A DNA stretch of 64,000 nt from Congeria kusceri (taxonomy: Eukaryota > Mollusca > Bivalvia > Myida > Dreissenidae), in the NCBI GenBank assembly GCA_027627225.1, contig CM051030.1, positions 27,826,927 through 27,890,926 on the forward strand, read 5' to 3'. How positions within the stretch are numbered: the first letter of the stretch is position 1; each line of letters starts with the position of its first letter. The notes under the pieces are model-generated. The model worked only from the letters and a program-made list of their open reading frames with translations, was not told the origin of the DNA and made no database searches. A program made the translations under genes and the position numbers. Below, piece after piece: positions 50,282 to 54,994 of this stretch.

Positions 50282-50517
50282 GTATTATTATTATTATTAT
50301 TATTAATTATTATTATTATTACTTTTACTATTACTACTACTGCTACTACTACTACTAATAATAATATTGTAATAACGCGTAAGAATCTGTTTTTTCTGAA
50401 TGTTAGCATAGGTGATGACTGTAAAGTTTAGTATTATTAATGATTTGCAACAATACCTGAATAATAAATATTAATCAAAATAATAATTATATAAATTGGC
50501 AAAACTGCTACGTCCAT
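20329..50517 (-). CDS. Transmembrane IgSF receptor: nine Ig domains, one FN3, tyrosine-bearing tail (17 exons)
   Basis: Spliced minus-strand gene. Exons are joined by AG/GT signals and matching phases: 50457-50517, 49696-50031, 45882-46214, 45287-45583, 44862-45152, 44224-44505, 43683-43982, 42784-43107, 39295-39585, 38595-38900, 26423-26713, 22269-22316, 21419-21550, 21213-21278, 20897-20927, 20521-20597, 20329-20350. The product is about 1,162 residues plus an unresolved last exon: signal peptide (1-21), Ig1-Ig9 (22-940), FN3 (941-1037), stalk, membrane helix (about 1056-1082) and cytoplasmic tail. The role is probably cell-surface adhesion or recognition. An Ig-rich ectodomain, one membrane-proximal FN3 and a Tyr-bearing tail resemble the layout of nephrin/Sns-type and other invertebrate IgSF receptors, but orthology is not shown. 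The mRNA would end in an exon below 20329. Two acceptor candidates are 20087 (Ser then stop, with AATAAA close by) and about 19846. Confidence 0.85.
20521..20597 (-). CDS. IgSF gene exon 16: cytoplasmic tail with HYENT and TYEPL
   Basis: 77 nt, acceptor TGTAG, donor GTAAGA, phase 2 in and phase 1 out. Reads EHDTADGTV, then HYENTTIIKEDTYEPL. YEN fits the pY-x-N consensus of Grb2-type SH2 domains, and TYEPL is a second candidate phosphotyrosine. Confidence 0.68.
20897..20927 (-). CDS. IgSF gene exon 15: cytoplasmic micro-exon
   Basis: 31 nt, acceptor TTTCAG, donor GTGAGT. Enters in phase 1 and leaves in phase 2, reading LYSGVQSQQ. The phase change is matched by the next exon. Confidence 0.6.
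21213..21278 (-). CDS. IgSF gene exon 14: cytoplasmic tail with TYETP
   Basis: 66 nt, phase 1-1, acceptor TTTCAG, donor GTAATT. Reads TTQDERCSTYETPRSRLDM. The Tyr in an acidic/polar context could be a phosphorylation site. Confidence 0.65.
21419..21550 (-). CDS. IgSF gene exon 13: transmembrane segment
   Basis: 44 codons, phase 1-1, acceptor GATTCAG, donor GTGAGC. SSPVAGIAGGVVGGTLG, then LLAGIIALILIF, then the basic stop-transfer RKYR. The Gly-rich first half has GxxxG-like spacing. Confidence 0.88.
22269..22316 (-). CDS. IgSF gene exon 12: stalk
   Basis: A 48 nt exon, phase 1-1, AAAG acceptor and GTGAGA donor. Reads DVVPVPTSFPTEVCVT once joined. It is short and Pro/Thr-rich with one Cys. 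It links FN3 to the membrane exon in frame on both sides. Confidence 0.7.
22370..22800 (+). repeat. Tandem repeat fragment, ~134 bp unit (intron)
   Basis: Three diverged units share a CTGGG(T/A)CTTG motif (22411, 22546, 22679), a TGATGGTGA-like stretch and CAGAAATGACA/CAGCAATGACA. Similar in wording to the element at 17.7-18.9 kb. Lies in the intron between FN3 and stalk exons on the proximal side. Confidence 0.55.
23255..23873 (+). pseudogene. Mariner transposase C-terminal fossil with 3' terminal repeat
   Basis: The plus strand encodes FLLHQDYASPH, HPSYSLDLASFDFG and, after an in-frame TAA (about 23474), GQKFKSLHELKTA and RRCIQHNGEYFEK. The Asp of HQD and the Asp of SFD are separated by 34 residues, the DD34D spacing of mariner. 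The end GAACAACCCTCGTA (23860-23873) next to TA looks like a mariner terminal inverted repeat. Only the last ~145 codons remain; the 5' half is absent. It sits in the intron between FN3 and stalk exons, opposite to the host gene. Confidence 0.85.
23929..24690. repeat. Dispersed repeat R2, copy 1 (~760 bp)
   Basis: Matches 60832-61596 along its length, from TTCCCACCTTTAAA through CTAATTTGTAAGTAAC, GTTAGTGCT, TCAAAATAGATC and GACACTCCGGTAAATATTTC to AAAAGACCGTTGGCTTC. No coding capacity seen. Begins just after the mariner fossil. Confidence 0.88.
24983..26338 (+). mobile_element. Hairpin-ended repeat element with two tandem arrays
   Basis: 5' end ACAAG (24983-24987), then GGGACAGGTGGCCC-type inverted repeat and TAGCGCTCACTTGAG. 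The first half uses units with GAGGACCACTATA; the second (25530-26240) uses units with GTGGTTTCTGACAAG at 25690, 25846, 26020 and 26170, about 150-174 bp apart. The 3' hairpin is perfect: TTGCTCA (26322-26328), ACG, TGAGCAA (26332-26338). It is intronic in the IgSF gene. Confidence 0.7.
26423..26713 (-). CDS. IgSF gene exon 11: fibronectin type III domain
   Basis: 97 codons, phase 1-1, donor GTAAGT. KPEPVTGL, VVVTWRPGFDGGLPQTFYV, ITLKNLQPGNEYMVKVFAGN and IGNST are the classic FN3 strands (Trp in B, the LxPGxEYxVxV motif in E-F). The preceding intron is 11.9 kb and consists largely of repeats. Confidence 0.9.
26720..28319. other. Intron sequence before the nested repeat composite
   Basis: AT-rich. 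A minus-strand ORF of 126 codons (27109-27489) has hydrophobic stretches but no recognised domain. No exon of the IgSF gene found here. Confidence 0.4.
29461..30331 (+). mobile_element. Nested element with 5' and 3' hairpins (type C)
   Basis: 5' end ACAAG (29461-29465), then AGCACC (29466-29471) pairing with GGTGCT (29479-29484), then GGACGCTCGACTTT. The interior has about 150 bp units with AAGTCAATACCT and GCAATAACTCCA/GCTATTACTCAA. The 3' hairpin CTCGAC..CTTTTC, loop TTC, GAAAAG..GTCGAG spans 30301-30328, followed by CTAAT. It interrupts a unit of the surrounding array. Confidence 0.78.
32470..34016 (+). mobile_element. Nested element with ~144 bp array (type B)
   Basis: 5' ACAAG (32470-32474) then CGTGG..CCATG. 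About nine units carry TATGCAATCCCAAG (32705, 32843, 32989, 33121, 33266, 33407, 33553, 33699, 33843), then GTATCTATGTATGAAG, TTTCATTAAAATATCT, GAGCGGAAACCG and TTGACCTTGACC. The 3' hairpin AACCAAA-AT-TTTT-CTTC-AAAA-CA-TTTGGTT runs 33986-34015. The surrounding array resumes at 34017. Confidence 0.8.
35132..35700. other. Intron sequence
   Basis: AT-rich with no exon. The ORF at 35173-35361 has no recognisable domain. Confidence 0.4.
35702..35905. repeat. Pogo/Tigger-style terminal fragment
   Basis: CAGTAGATCACCGTTATTTC, CGAACACCGTTAATCCGAAT and TTTCGGTCCC resemble the ends of pogo-type elements (CCGTTATTTCGAAC pattern, from memory), with echoing GCTATTTCAAACCC and CCGGTCCCAAC inside. No transposase present. 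It is cut by a type B fragment at 35906. Confidence 0.5.
35906..36385 (+). repeat. Type B repeat fragment
   Basis: About three ~144 bp units identical in plan to 32470-34016, then GACCGACCGACCGACTGACC and the 3' hairpin CCCCC (36355-36359) / GGGGGG (36371-36376) followed by CATAAT. It lacks the 5' end. Confidence 0.75.
36658..36722. repeat. AAT/ATC microsatellite
   Basis: Runs of ATAATA and ATCATC with imperfect interruptions, intronic. Confidence 0.8.
36784..36926. repeat. Near-perfect 143 bp palindrome
   Basis: The left arm (36784-36853) starts GAGAAAACTGGTTTAATATG and reaches AATATAAAAATCG. The right arm (36856-36926) is its reverse complement and ends CAGTTTTCTC. Arms of about 70 bp differ by two single-base indels, with almost no loop. 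It could be a fold-back miniature element; it would form a long cruciform or hairpin RNA. Confidence 0.92.
36930..37361. other. Intron sequence
   Basis: No gene or repeat recognised; the short ORF 36995-37177 has no domain. Confidence 0.4.
37362..38190 (+). mobile_element. Type B element, apparently complete
   Basis: 5' ACAAG (37362-37366), hairpin ATGTTT-GTA-AAACAT, then CCCCCCAACTTGCAG. Four to five ~144 bp units follow (TATGCAATCCCAAG class), then TTGACCTTTGACCTGTTGACC, GACCGACCGAC, GTGCAAAGCA and the 3' hairpin CCCCC (38156-38160)/TTC-TTC-GAA/GGGGGG (38172-38177), then TCATAATT. About 0.83 kb; the clearest whole copy of the family. Confidence 0.78.
38195..38590. other. Intron sequence flanking IgSF exon 10
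   Basis: AT-rich, no further exon seen. Confidence 0.4.
38595..38900 (-). CDS. IgSF gene exon 10: cysteine-free Ig-like domain 9
   Basis: 102 codons, phase 1-1, donor GTGAGT. Begins GTPRMSPFVP. LSVIAYPEP, FLWQK and DFGTYRAIVNN fit an Ig domain in which both canonical Cys positions are replaced (Val and Ala). Several N-x-S/T sites are present. It lies directly before the FN3 exon in the coding order. Confidence 0.85.
39295..39585 (-). CDS. IgSF gene exon 9: Ig domain 8
   Basis: 97 codons, phase 1-1, donor GTAAGT. Begins DPAEVISFYG. DLHLVCKTESNP and GEYTCMAQNEV form a canonical pair with the DxGxYxC motif; one additional Cys in TSCEYD. The normal core Trp of the C strand reads IKLLLD, so it is absent. 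Confidence 0.85.
39755..42655 (+). mobile_element. Composite repeat: type C ends with other elements inside
   Basis: GCACCGCCTACGGGTCCTGG with GACGCTCAACTTTTTCATAT near 39765-39805 matches the 5' end of the 29461 element, and TTTTCTTCGAAAAGTCGAGC (42632-42651) matches its 3' end. In between are units with AGGTCAAGGTCAAAGTGA (39990-40200), a second start with GGGCCA-TGA-TGGCCC (40437-40451), a terminal-inverted-repeat element (40683-41465), and an array with GGGCAATAACTCTGG (41813-42280, 149-159 bp spacing). It occupies the intron between Ig7 and Ig8 exons. Confidence 0.65.
40683..41465. mobile_element. Non-autonomous DNA element with terminal inverted repeats
   Basis: The left end ATACGAATATAATACACAC (40691-40709) and the right end GTGCGTATTATATTCGTAAG (about 41440-41459) are inverted copies, and GTAGGGGGTGCTTATTATAC / TGGGGGTGCGTAGTATACAC occur inside both ends. 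The interior minus-strand ORFs (40712-40990, 41054-41359) show no transposase motif. Such ends are typical of pogo/CENP-B-related elements, by recall only. Confidence 0.6.
42784..43107 (-). CDS. IgSF gene exon 8: cysteine-free Ig-like domain 7
   Basis: 108 codons, phase 1-1, donor GTGAGT. Begins DPPTIQAG. The Ig pattern is visible (SVYFDVVHGNP, FSWTKKS, YTFTASN) but there is no Cys in the exon. The tail TPTGYNEANGG mirrors that of Ig5. Confidence 0.82.
43683..43982 (-). CDS. IgSF gene exon 7: Ig domain 6, non-canonical cysteines
   Basis: 100 codons, phase 1-1, donor GTGAGT. Begins VPPGVITCTVGASRFTSG. B strand SVRCEST, core YTWTLANGT; the F strand NQYRIEVNNSMVP has no Cys. The same pattern as Ig4 points to an exon duplication. 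Confidence 0.85.
44224..44505 (-). CDS. IgSF gene exon 6: Ig domain 5
   Basis: 94 codons, phase 1-1, donor GTAAGC. Begins VPPSTP. FYVTCNSTGYP, a SCSWSG core (extra Cys) and NTCTARN, then NPTGFQSEP. The end resembles that of Ig7. Confidence 0.85.
44862..45152 (-). CDS. IgSF gene exon 5: Ig domain 4, non-canonical cysteines
   Basis: 97 codons, phase 1-1, donor GTATGT. Begins DPPTDPQCTVG. It has the B-strand NIACSS and YTWTLPGGG core, but the F strand reads STYSLSVWNTMVP with no second Cys. The early Cys in QCTVG is a candidate partner for the B-strand Cys. It pairs in sequence with Ig6 (exon 7). Confidence 0.85.
45287..45583 (-). CDS. IgSF gene exon 4: Ig domain 3
   Basis: 99 codons, phase 1-1, donor GTATGA. 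Begins DPPLSGP. Canonical QQLTCSATGGYP, LSWNC and ECRCASS; the two additional cysteines (one after the core Trp, one in ECRC) may pair. Confidence 0.85.
45882..46214 (-). CDS. IgSF gene exon 3: Ig domain 2
   Basis: 111 codons, phase 1-1, donor GTAAGT. Canonical Ig fold: IFTCQTSGG, VTWFKAS and SKVFCKASNVQG, including the Asp-Asn-Gly turn before the second Cys. The intron towards exon 2 is 3.5 kb. Confidence 0.88.
46220..47260. other. Large intron between Ig1 and Ig2, proximal part
   Basis: AT-rich, no exon. ATTCGAATATTCG-like words recur near 46435-46480 and 47108-47170. Confidence 0.4.
47262..47412. repeat. GAT/GCT trinucleotide-rich tract
   Basis: Imperfect GATGATGAT, GGTGGTGGT and GCTGCTACT runs. 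The Asp/Ala-rich ORF across it is a by-product of the repeat. Confidence 0.8.
48190..49210. mobile_element. Inverted-repeat element(s) with hexamer (TCCGTA) ends
   Basis: AGGCCGCTTTTTCATATATG (from 48317) and its inverted partner CATGGAAAAGCGGCCTA (49164-49180) define an ~865 bp unit. Each end continues inward into ATCCGTTATCC and then TCCGTA / TCCGTG hexamers. Further half-ends in the same wording lie at 48190-48290, 48385-48420 and 49181-49216, so several copies abut or nest. No transposase seen. Intronic. Confidence 0.7.
49328..49392. repeat. Inverted repeat, ~25 bp arms
   Basis: CGAGCAATTGTTTCCTTTTC (49328 onwards) pairs with GAAAAGGAAACAAAGGCTCG (49373-49392) with about three mismatches and a short loop. 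Confidence 0.75.
49696..50031 (-). CDS. IgSF gene exon 2: Ig domain 1
   Basis: 112 codons, phase 1-1, acceptor TTTCAG, donor GTAAAT. Canonical pair LTLTC and RWQC with core WIQNG. It also has two extra cysteines, GTC and NYTC, within the domain, which are probably a second disulfide. A CxSxP-then-YxC insertion is typical of molluscan IgSF N-terminal domains, as I recall them. Confidence 0.85.
50087..50366. repeat. Compound ATT / AGT trinucleotide array
   Basis: About 280 bp of (TTA)n, (GTA)n with two GCA interruptions, then (TTA)n, (TAC)n and (TAA)n. It lies in intron 1 of the IgSF gene, 56 bp upstream of the Ig1 exon acceptor in gene orientation. Poly-Ser and poly-Leu ORFs here are by-products. 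Confidence 0.95.
50457..50517 (-). CDS. IgSF gene exon 1: start codon and signal peptide
   Basis: ATG at 50515-50517, with an in-frame stop 36 nt upstream (50551-50553). It encodes MDVAVLPIYIIIILINIYYS, a hydrophobic leader. The exon ends after one base of the next codon at GTATTG, and that G joins TT of exon 2 to give V-L-A-Q. The phase fit to the Ig1 exon supports the start. Confidence 0.75.
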
Positions 50518-50559
50518 TGTACAATTTAACACAGTCACGAAATCCCGTTTCTAAACTAT

Positions 50560-51230
50560 AAATATGTACTCCTGAAATACTCTATTCAACAGGAAGTTAT
50601 ATGCTGAACATAATGAAACAGTTTAGAACGCTGTGTAAACTTCGGCGCGTGTAATCGGAAACGGTTTTAATCGCACTGACATGTACATTATAAAGAAGTA
50701 GGCGATCTATGTCTTATCGGAAATACCTTTGAAGTAGCATTTACAGATATGAAAACTAAAGAAACCGTGCACTGTAGTTATTCGGTGAACAACATAGGGT
50801 ATCACAGACAGCAGTTGAACAATTTCAATTGCATAATAGCAGCGTATACTTAAATTGCGTGACGCTGGCTGAATTGACAAACAAATTGTATTAAATTATG
50901 TCTGCAGTTATTTATGACACTACTAACTGATAGAATGTGAAGAATGGTGTAAGCTAATATATGTCCATTCTCGAGAACCACGCCTATATGCACATACACG
51001 GGATTCCGTCAAGTCTATAATGCAAACACTAATAAGCAATGACTGATATAAAACTGTTTTCCTTAAAAAAATTGTACAGTCACTTGCGCAAATTGTTTCT
51101 GTACACAAAGAACACAATCTAACGGATTGAACAACTCGAAGAAAACAATAATGGTGTAATGTGTTCGTTATTGCATTATTAGAAATGACGTTTTAGCGGT
51201 GAAGAGCGTGCGAATGTTCACACGGGATTA
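50560..51230. other. Region upstream of the IgSF start codon
   Basis: Presumed promoter and 5' untranslated side of the minus-strand gene. No recognisable promoter element stands out. Confidence 0.35.
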
Positions 51231-51233
51231 GGT

Positions 51234-51654
51234 TTCGCATGCGCATTAAATTCCTTCTTTGTTACATATAAAATATTCAAAGTTTGATCTCAATTTTCAC
51301 CACGACCAAGCTACTTTCCAATATATCACCATACATTGTTGTAAAGATAAGGCCATACACTTTTGAAAAAACAGCATCTCAAAAAATTATATGCGTTGTA
51401 ACTAAAAATATTTACGTTAATAAAAAATACTTGTTTTTGACGGGCATGGAGGCTGCCATTTTGCGCATGAATACATGGGCCACAATTGTGAAGCTAGGAA
51501 CCATTAGACAAAGTAGTGCACACAAACAGGCTTTTTTTCTTATTGCTTACATACATACCTTTAAAATGATACCAAAACATATCATTTAAACTGTATTTTA
51601 CAAATTCTATGCATCCTGCACTCCACCATATGTGCTTATTATCTAACTGACGGA
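51234..51654. repeat. Dispersed repeat R3, copy 1 (~420 bp)
   Basis: Matches 59252-59680: GCATGCGCA, CCTTCTTTGTTACA, TTTGATCTCAATTTTCACCA, AAAGATAAGGCCATAC, ATGAATACATGGGCCA, GAAGCTAGGAACCA, CATATGTGCTTATTATC. No coding pattern. Confidence 0.88.
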
Positions 51655-51659
51655 AGGAA

Positions 51660-52270
51660 CATAGTCTGATAAGTATAGAAACGTTTACAAGCTTATTTTC
51701 GCATTGTCGTTGTTCATCGAGGTGTGGCGTTATTAAATCACACGGGCTAATGACCTCGTTGTTTAATTCCTACAGAAGAGAAGGTTAAACCGTTGTTTAT
51801 TTAGCAAATAAGCAACACTAACTCGAAAACTACTTTTATATATGAGTGGCGCGTATTGTAAAAACGGTATTAACTTAATATGCTGTTTTTACGAGTTAAC
51901 AACCGCGTTCTTGTATAGATATGGTAAAAATGACTCAATTTGTGAGCGTACAATAAGACATTAAAAAACAAATGTGTTCACACCATAATGGTGAACCTAG
52001 TTACTTGATGTATGAATGTACACTATAATTAGTATTTAAACAAAACAACTCGGATACATGTAGTTTGTTTTTACATGTTAATTATTTTATACGGAATCCT
52101 GATTCCGCCAGTTCAATTTCGCCCTGTGCCATGCGAAGTTTTAATAATTATTGCTTGCAGATATTGCTCTAATAAATTTGATAATAATAATCGTCAAGCT
52201 TTCGCGTTTCTATGATAAACAAAGCTATAAGTGTCGCCCATTTCTCGAATCGTCTAGCACACGTAGCGAC
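51660..52270. other. AT-rich intergenic sequence
   Basis: Nothing recognised. Confidence 0.4.
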
Positions 52271-52272
52271 GA

Positions 52273-52390
52273 TGCGACATTTGGGTGATAATTATCGCTG
52301 TGTACAAGATCGCGTCGATACGACATTTGGGCGATAATTATCCTTCTAAACCAGTTCATAGACACGCGATATCTTGATGATAATTATCGT
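52273..52390. repeat. Three GATAATTATC palindromes at exact 46 bp spacing
   Basis: GATAATTATC occurs at 52287-52296, 52333-52342 and 52379-52388. The first two are preceded by CGACATTTGGGYG. The spacing is exactly 46 bp twice. The palindrome contains a TAATTA homeodomain-type core and GATA ends. Confidence 0.9.
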
Positions 52391-52724
52391 CCAAATTTCT
52401 TGTGTCCATGTTTTGCTGATTGCGAGATCTATAGAAAATAAAATTAAAAATGTCGCGTTGTTGCATCGCCGCCACTTTTTACATAGCGAAATTGAACTGA
52501 TAAAAACTGGATTCCGTAGTTTTTATATGTATTCTTGGTTTTTTGAAATCGCAAATGCAGCTCGTTTTTTTATATTATGGAGGCAAAAACATTTATACTT
52601 TTAGGACTCATCGTCATATAATACATTTAACAGATTTGAAATAACACAAACATTCTGTTTCACATCGATAGGATACCGTACATTATGCTTTCATATCTTT
52701 TCAGACAAATGTTTACACGGTAAT

Positions 52725-52835
52725 AAGAAAATACTGGTCAAACGAAAGAGAACTTGTGCGGTGAAATGTATCCTTTACCACAGTTATTGCACATTGTTCA
52801 GTGCGTATAAACTAACTCCTTAGAATTAAAGGATT
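52725..52835. repeat. Dispersed repeat R0, copy 2
   Basis: Partner of 13575-13700: AAAGAGAACT, ACAGTTATTGCACATTGTTC, then a GAATTAAAGG-type stretch. Confidence 0.6.
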
Positions 52836-52842
52836 TGAATTG

Positions 52843-52870
52843 AAATGATGATGATGATTATGATGATGCT

Positions 52871-52901
<31 letters not shown>

Positions 52902-52917
52902 CGGCTACTGCTGTTGC

Positions 52918-52949
<32 letters not shown>

Positions 52950-52985
52950 ATGATATCGGTTATGCTTACGTTAATGATAATTATT
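52843..52985. repeat. GAT / GCT trinucleotide array
   Basis: Alternating (GAT)n and (GCT)n blocks, nearly uninterrupted for about 110 bp. Confidence 0.92.
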
Positions 52986-52989
52986 ATTA

Positions 52990-53560
52990 ATCTCTCAATG
53001 AACTTGAGTTAGTGTTTCACGCTGGTTAGGCAAAACCACCGACTGTCAAGTTTACCAAAAGAATCTCGCTTTCAGCGTATACCTTAGCCTTCAGATAAAA
53101 GTGTTGTGATTTATAATCAATTTTTTAACCTTAAGAATCGACTTCTTAATAACTTTTTTTTCACAATGTGATGCCAACCGACTGCCCTAAAAAAGCGCTT
53201 GATTTCTCCCCAATACACGTCTGTCACTAAAATATGAAGCAATATTGTAGTGATTAACATATAACTGGCTAAACAGTGGTGTGTATAAATAACAATAACA
53301 ATGTATCCACTATACGTATACTAACTGCATCTTTACTACTGGACTTCTAAAGTAAAATCAGGAAACTACTTCATTTTGTTTCGTACTAGTAGTAGACACT
53401 ATCAGTGAATGATAGCATGGTCATGTTAGTGCTGTTTGATCAAAATGATAACTCTTAAAGCAGTTAACTCCGTACTATTTAGATTGTAATAATCGTCAGC
53501 GATGTCGCAACCTAACTGCATTTGGAAACGTCCGTTAAACTGTTTATAAAATATAGTTGC
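52990..53560. other. AT-rich intergenic sequence
   Basis: Nothing recognised between the trinucleotide array and the R1 copy. Confidence 0.4.
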
Positions 53561-53564
53561 TACA

Positions 53565-54070
53565 TGTTTACGTTTTTGACCAAGGTCCAGCTCTGCGCTC
53601 TCTACTCGGAAGGTGCATTGGCTCAATTTTCATTTTCAATTTAAATGCCAGTGTCTACAGGCCGTGTAACATGACCTTGGGAAAATTCCCCGTTAATATC
53701 GCATATTCGATAGGCAACATTCCATAGAATACACTAGCTGACTAACTTGCGCCTATTAAAAGTATACACGACAACAGCACTGAATCGTTCTAACAAGAAT
53801 CCAGAGAACCATAGTCAATAAGATTAATACTGAATGGAGAATTACTTATATTTATAAACTTATAATGCATGTTTATTTGAATAACGGTTGGTAGATCTAT
53901 TTATTAAGAGTTATTTAGAAGTGCATTTTCTCTCATCTACTCCTGCAGAGGCTATTCAATGTATGAATACATTTTGCATCTTCCTATAAATAGACACTGT
54001 CGGAAGCTTCGAATATATGTAATTTCATTTGATTTGAATTTGGTATTTTTTCTTTACGTGCGTTTTATCA
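53565..54070. repeat. Dispersed repeat R1, copy 2
   Basis: Same orientation and landmarks as 15667-16160, including CAGGCCGTGTAACATGACC and CTATAAATAGACACTG. Here it is not followed by the transposase fossil. Confidence 0.85.
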
Positions 54071-54074
54071 ATCC

Positions 54075-54865
54075 ATTAAAACTATAATAGTTATACACAA
54101 AAACGCTCGATATGTATCGCATATATTTTTATCGCAGCATGAAGTCAAATCATTATTTTTAATTGCGATGAATGTACCCTGATGTGTGTTTTTATTTGGC
54201 ACACATCGTATAAATGCTTAATCCATACCAAATCTTATAAACGGTCATATTTATGATCGTAATTGTTTTCTTGGAAACAATGTAACTTCTAGTAAATTTT
54301 GATTTGCCTAACAAATATTGTTTATATTATTTTGGTAAAAAAAAAATCACTGATGAAAAATATAAGCGGTAAGAGCAGTTAATTGTACGGACATTACATT
54401 ATTAAGATATCTTAAACATAGTTTCCCGGAGACAAAATGATCATATCGATGCTCTGTATCATTTTTTTTCTTGTGCAATACTGGTGTTTCTACAAATTCT
54501 CGTGTAGAAGCTATTCAAACTACAAATATACATTATTTTTATATAGACTATGAATAAATGACTTGTAAACTAAACTAATTTAATCATGAAAAACGCTTCA
54601 AAATATATATATTTCGTTGTAATTGTAAAATGCTTAGTTTTACTTTGTATACATAAATATACTGACGTTGATGAGCAGATGAGTCTGACTTTTTTGGTTA
54701 TTCAAGTAGCATTAATCTAAAACATGGAACAGTTCATTGCATGGACATGAAATAATGATATTCTTTTTTTATTAATTTCAAATATAGACACATTTCATAC
54801 TACTGTTTTACAAACATTTTCAACATACGCCGAAAATCATATTTAAATATATTTCTTGTTTCTCA
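54075..54865. other. AT-rich intergenic sequence
   Basis: Nothing recognised. Confidence 0.4.
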
Positions 54866-54867
54866 TG

Positions 54868-54992
54868 AAAAAGAGGCAATAACCCTAGTGTTCCTAGTCC
54901 AATCTGGACCATTATCGAAACGGTCTAGTTTATTTTTGTCATACACCTATAACAATAGCTCACCGAGCACTTCGTGCTCAGGTGTGATAAAA
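54868..54992 (+). repeat. 3' end of a hairpin-ended repeat element
   Basis: AAAGAGGCAATAACCCTAG, CCAATCTGGACC, then a strong hairpin at 54961-54984: CACC, GAGCAC, loop TTC, GTGCTC, AGGTG. It resembles the 41.8-42.5 kb array wording with a better-preserved end. Confidence 0.7.
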
Positions 54993-54994
54993 AA

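Noticed and set aside
50008..50431. Poly-Leu/Ile and poly-Ser ORFs
   Set aside because: Produced by the TTA/GTA trinucleotide array in intron 1.
20329..50517. Calling the IgSF gene nephrin, DSCAM or hemicentin
   Set aside because: The domain order is nephrin-like, but several domains are lineage-specific duplicates and lack canonical cysteines. DSCAM has more FN3 domains, and hemicentin lacks this membrane and tail layout. No symbol is justified.
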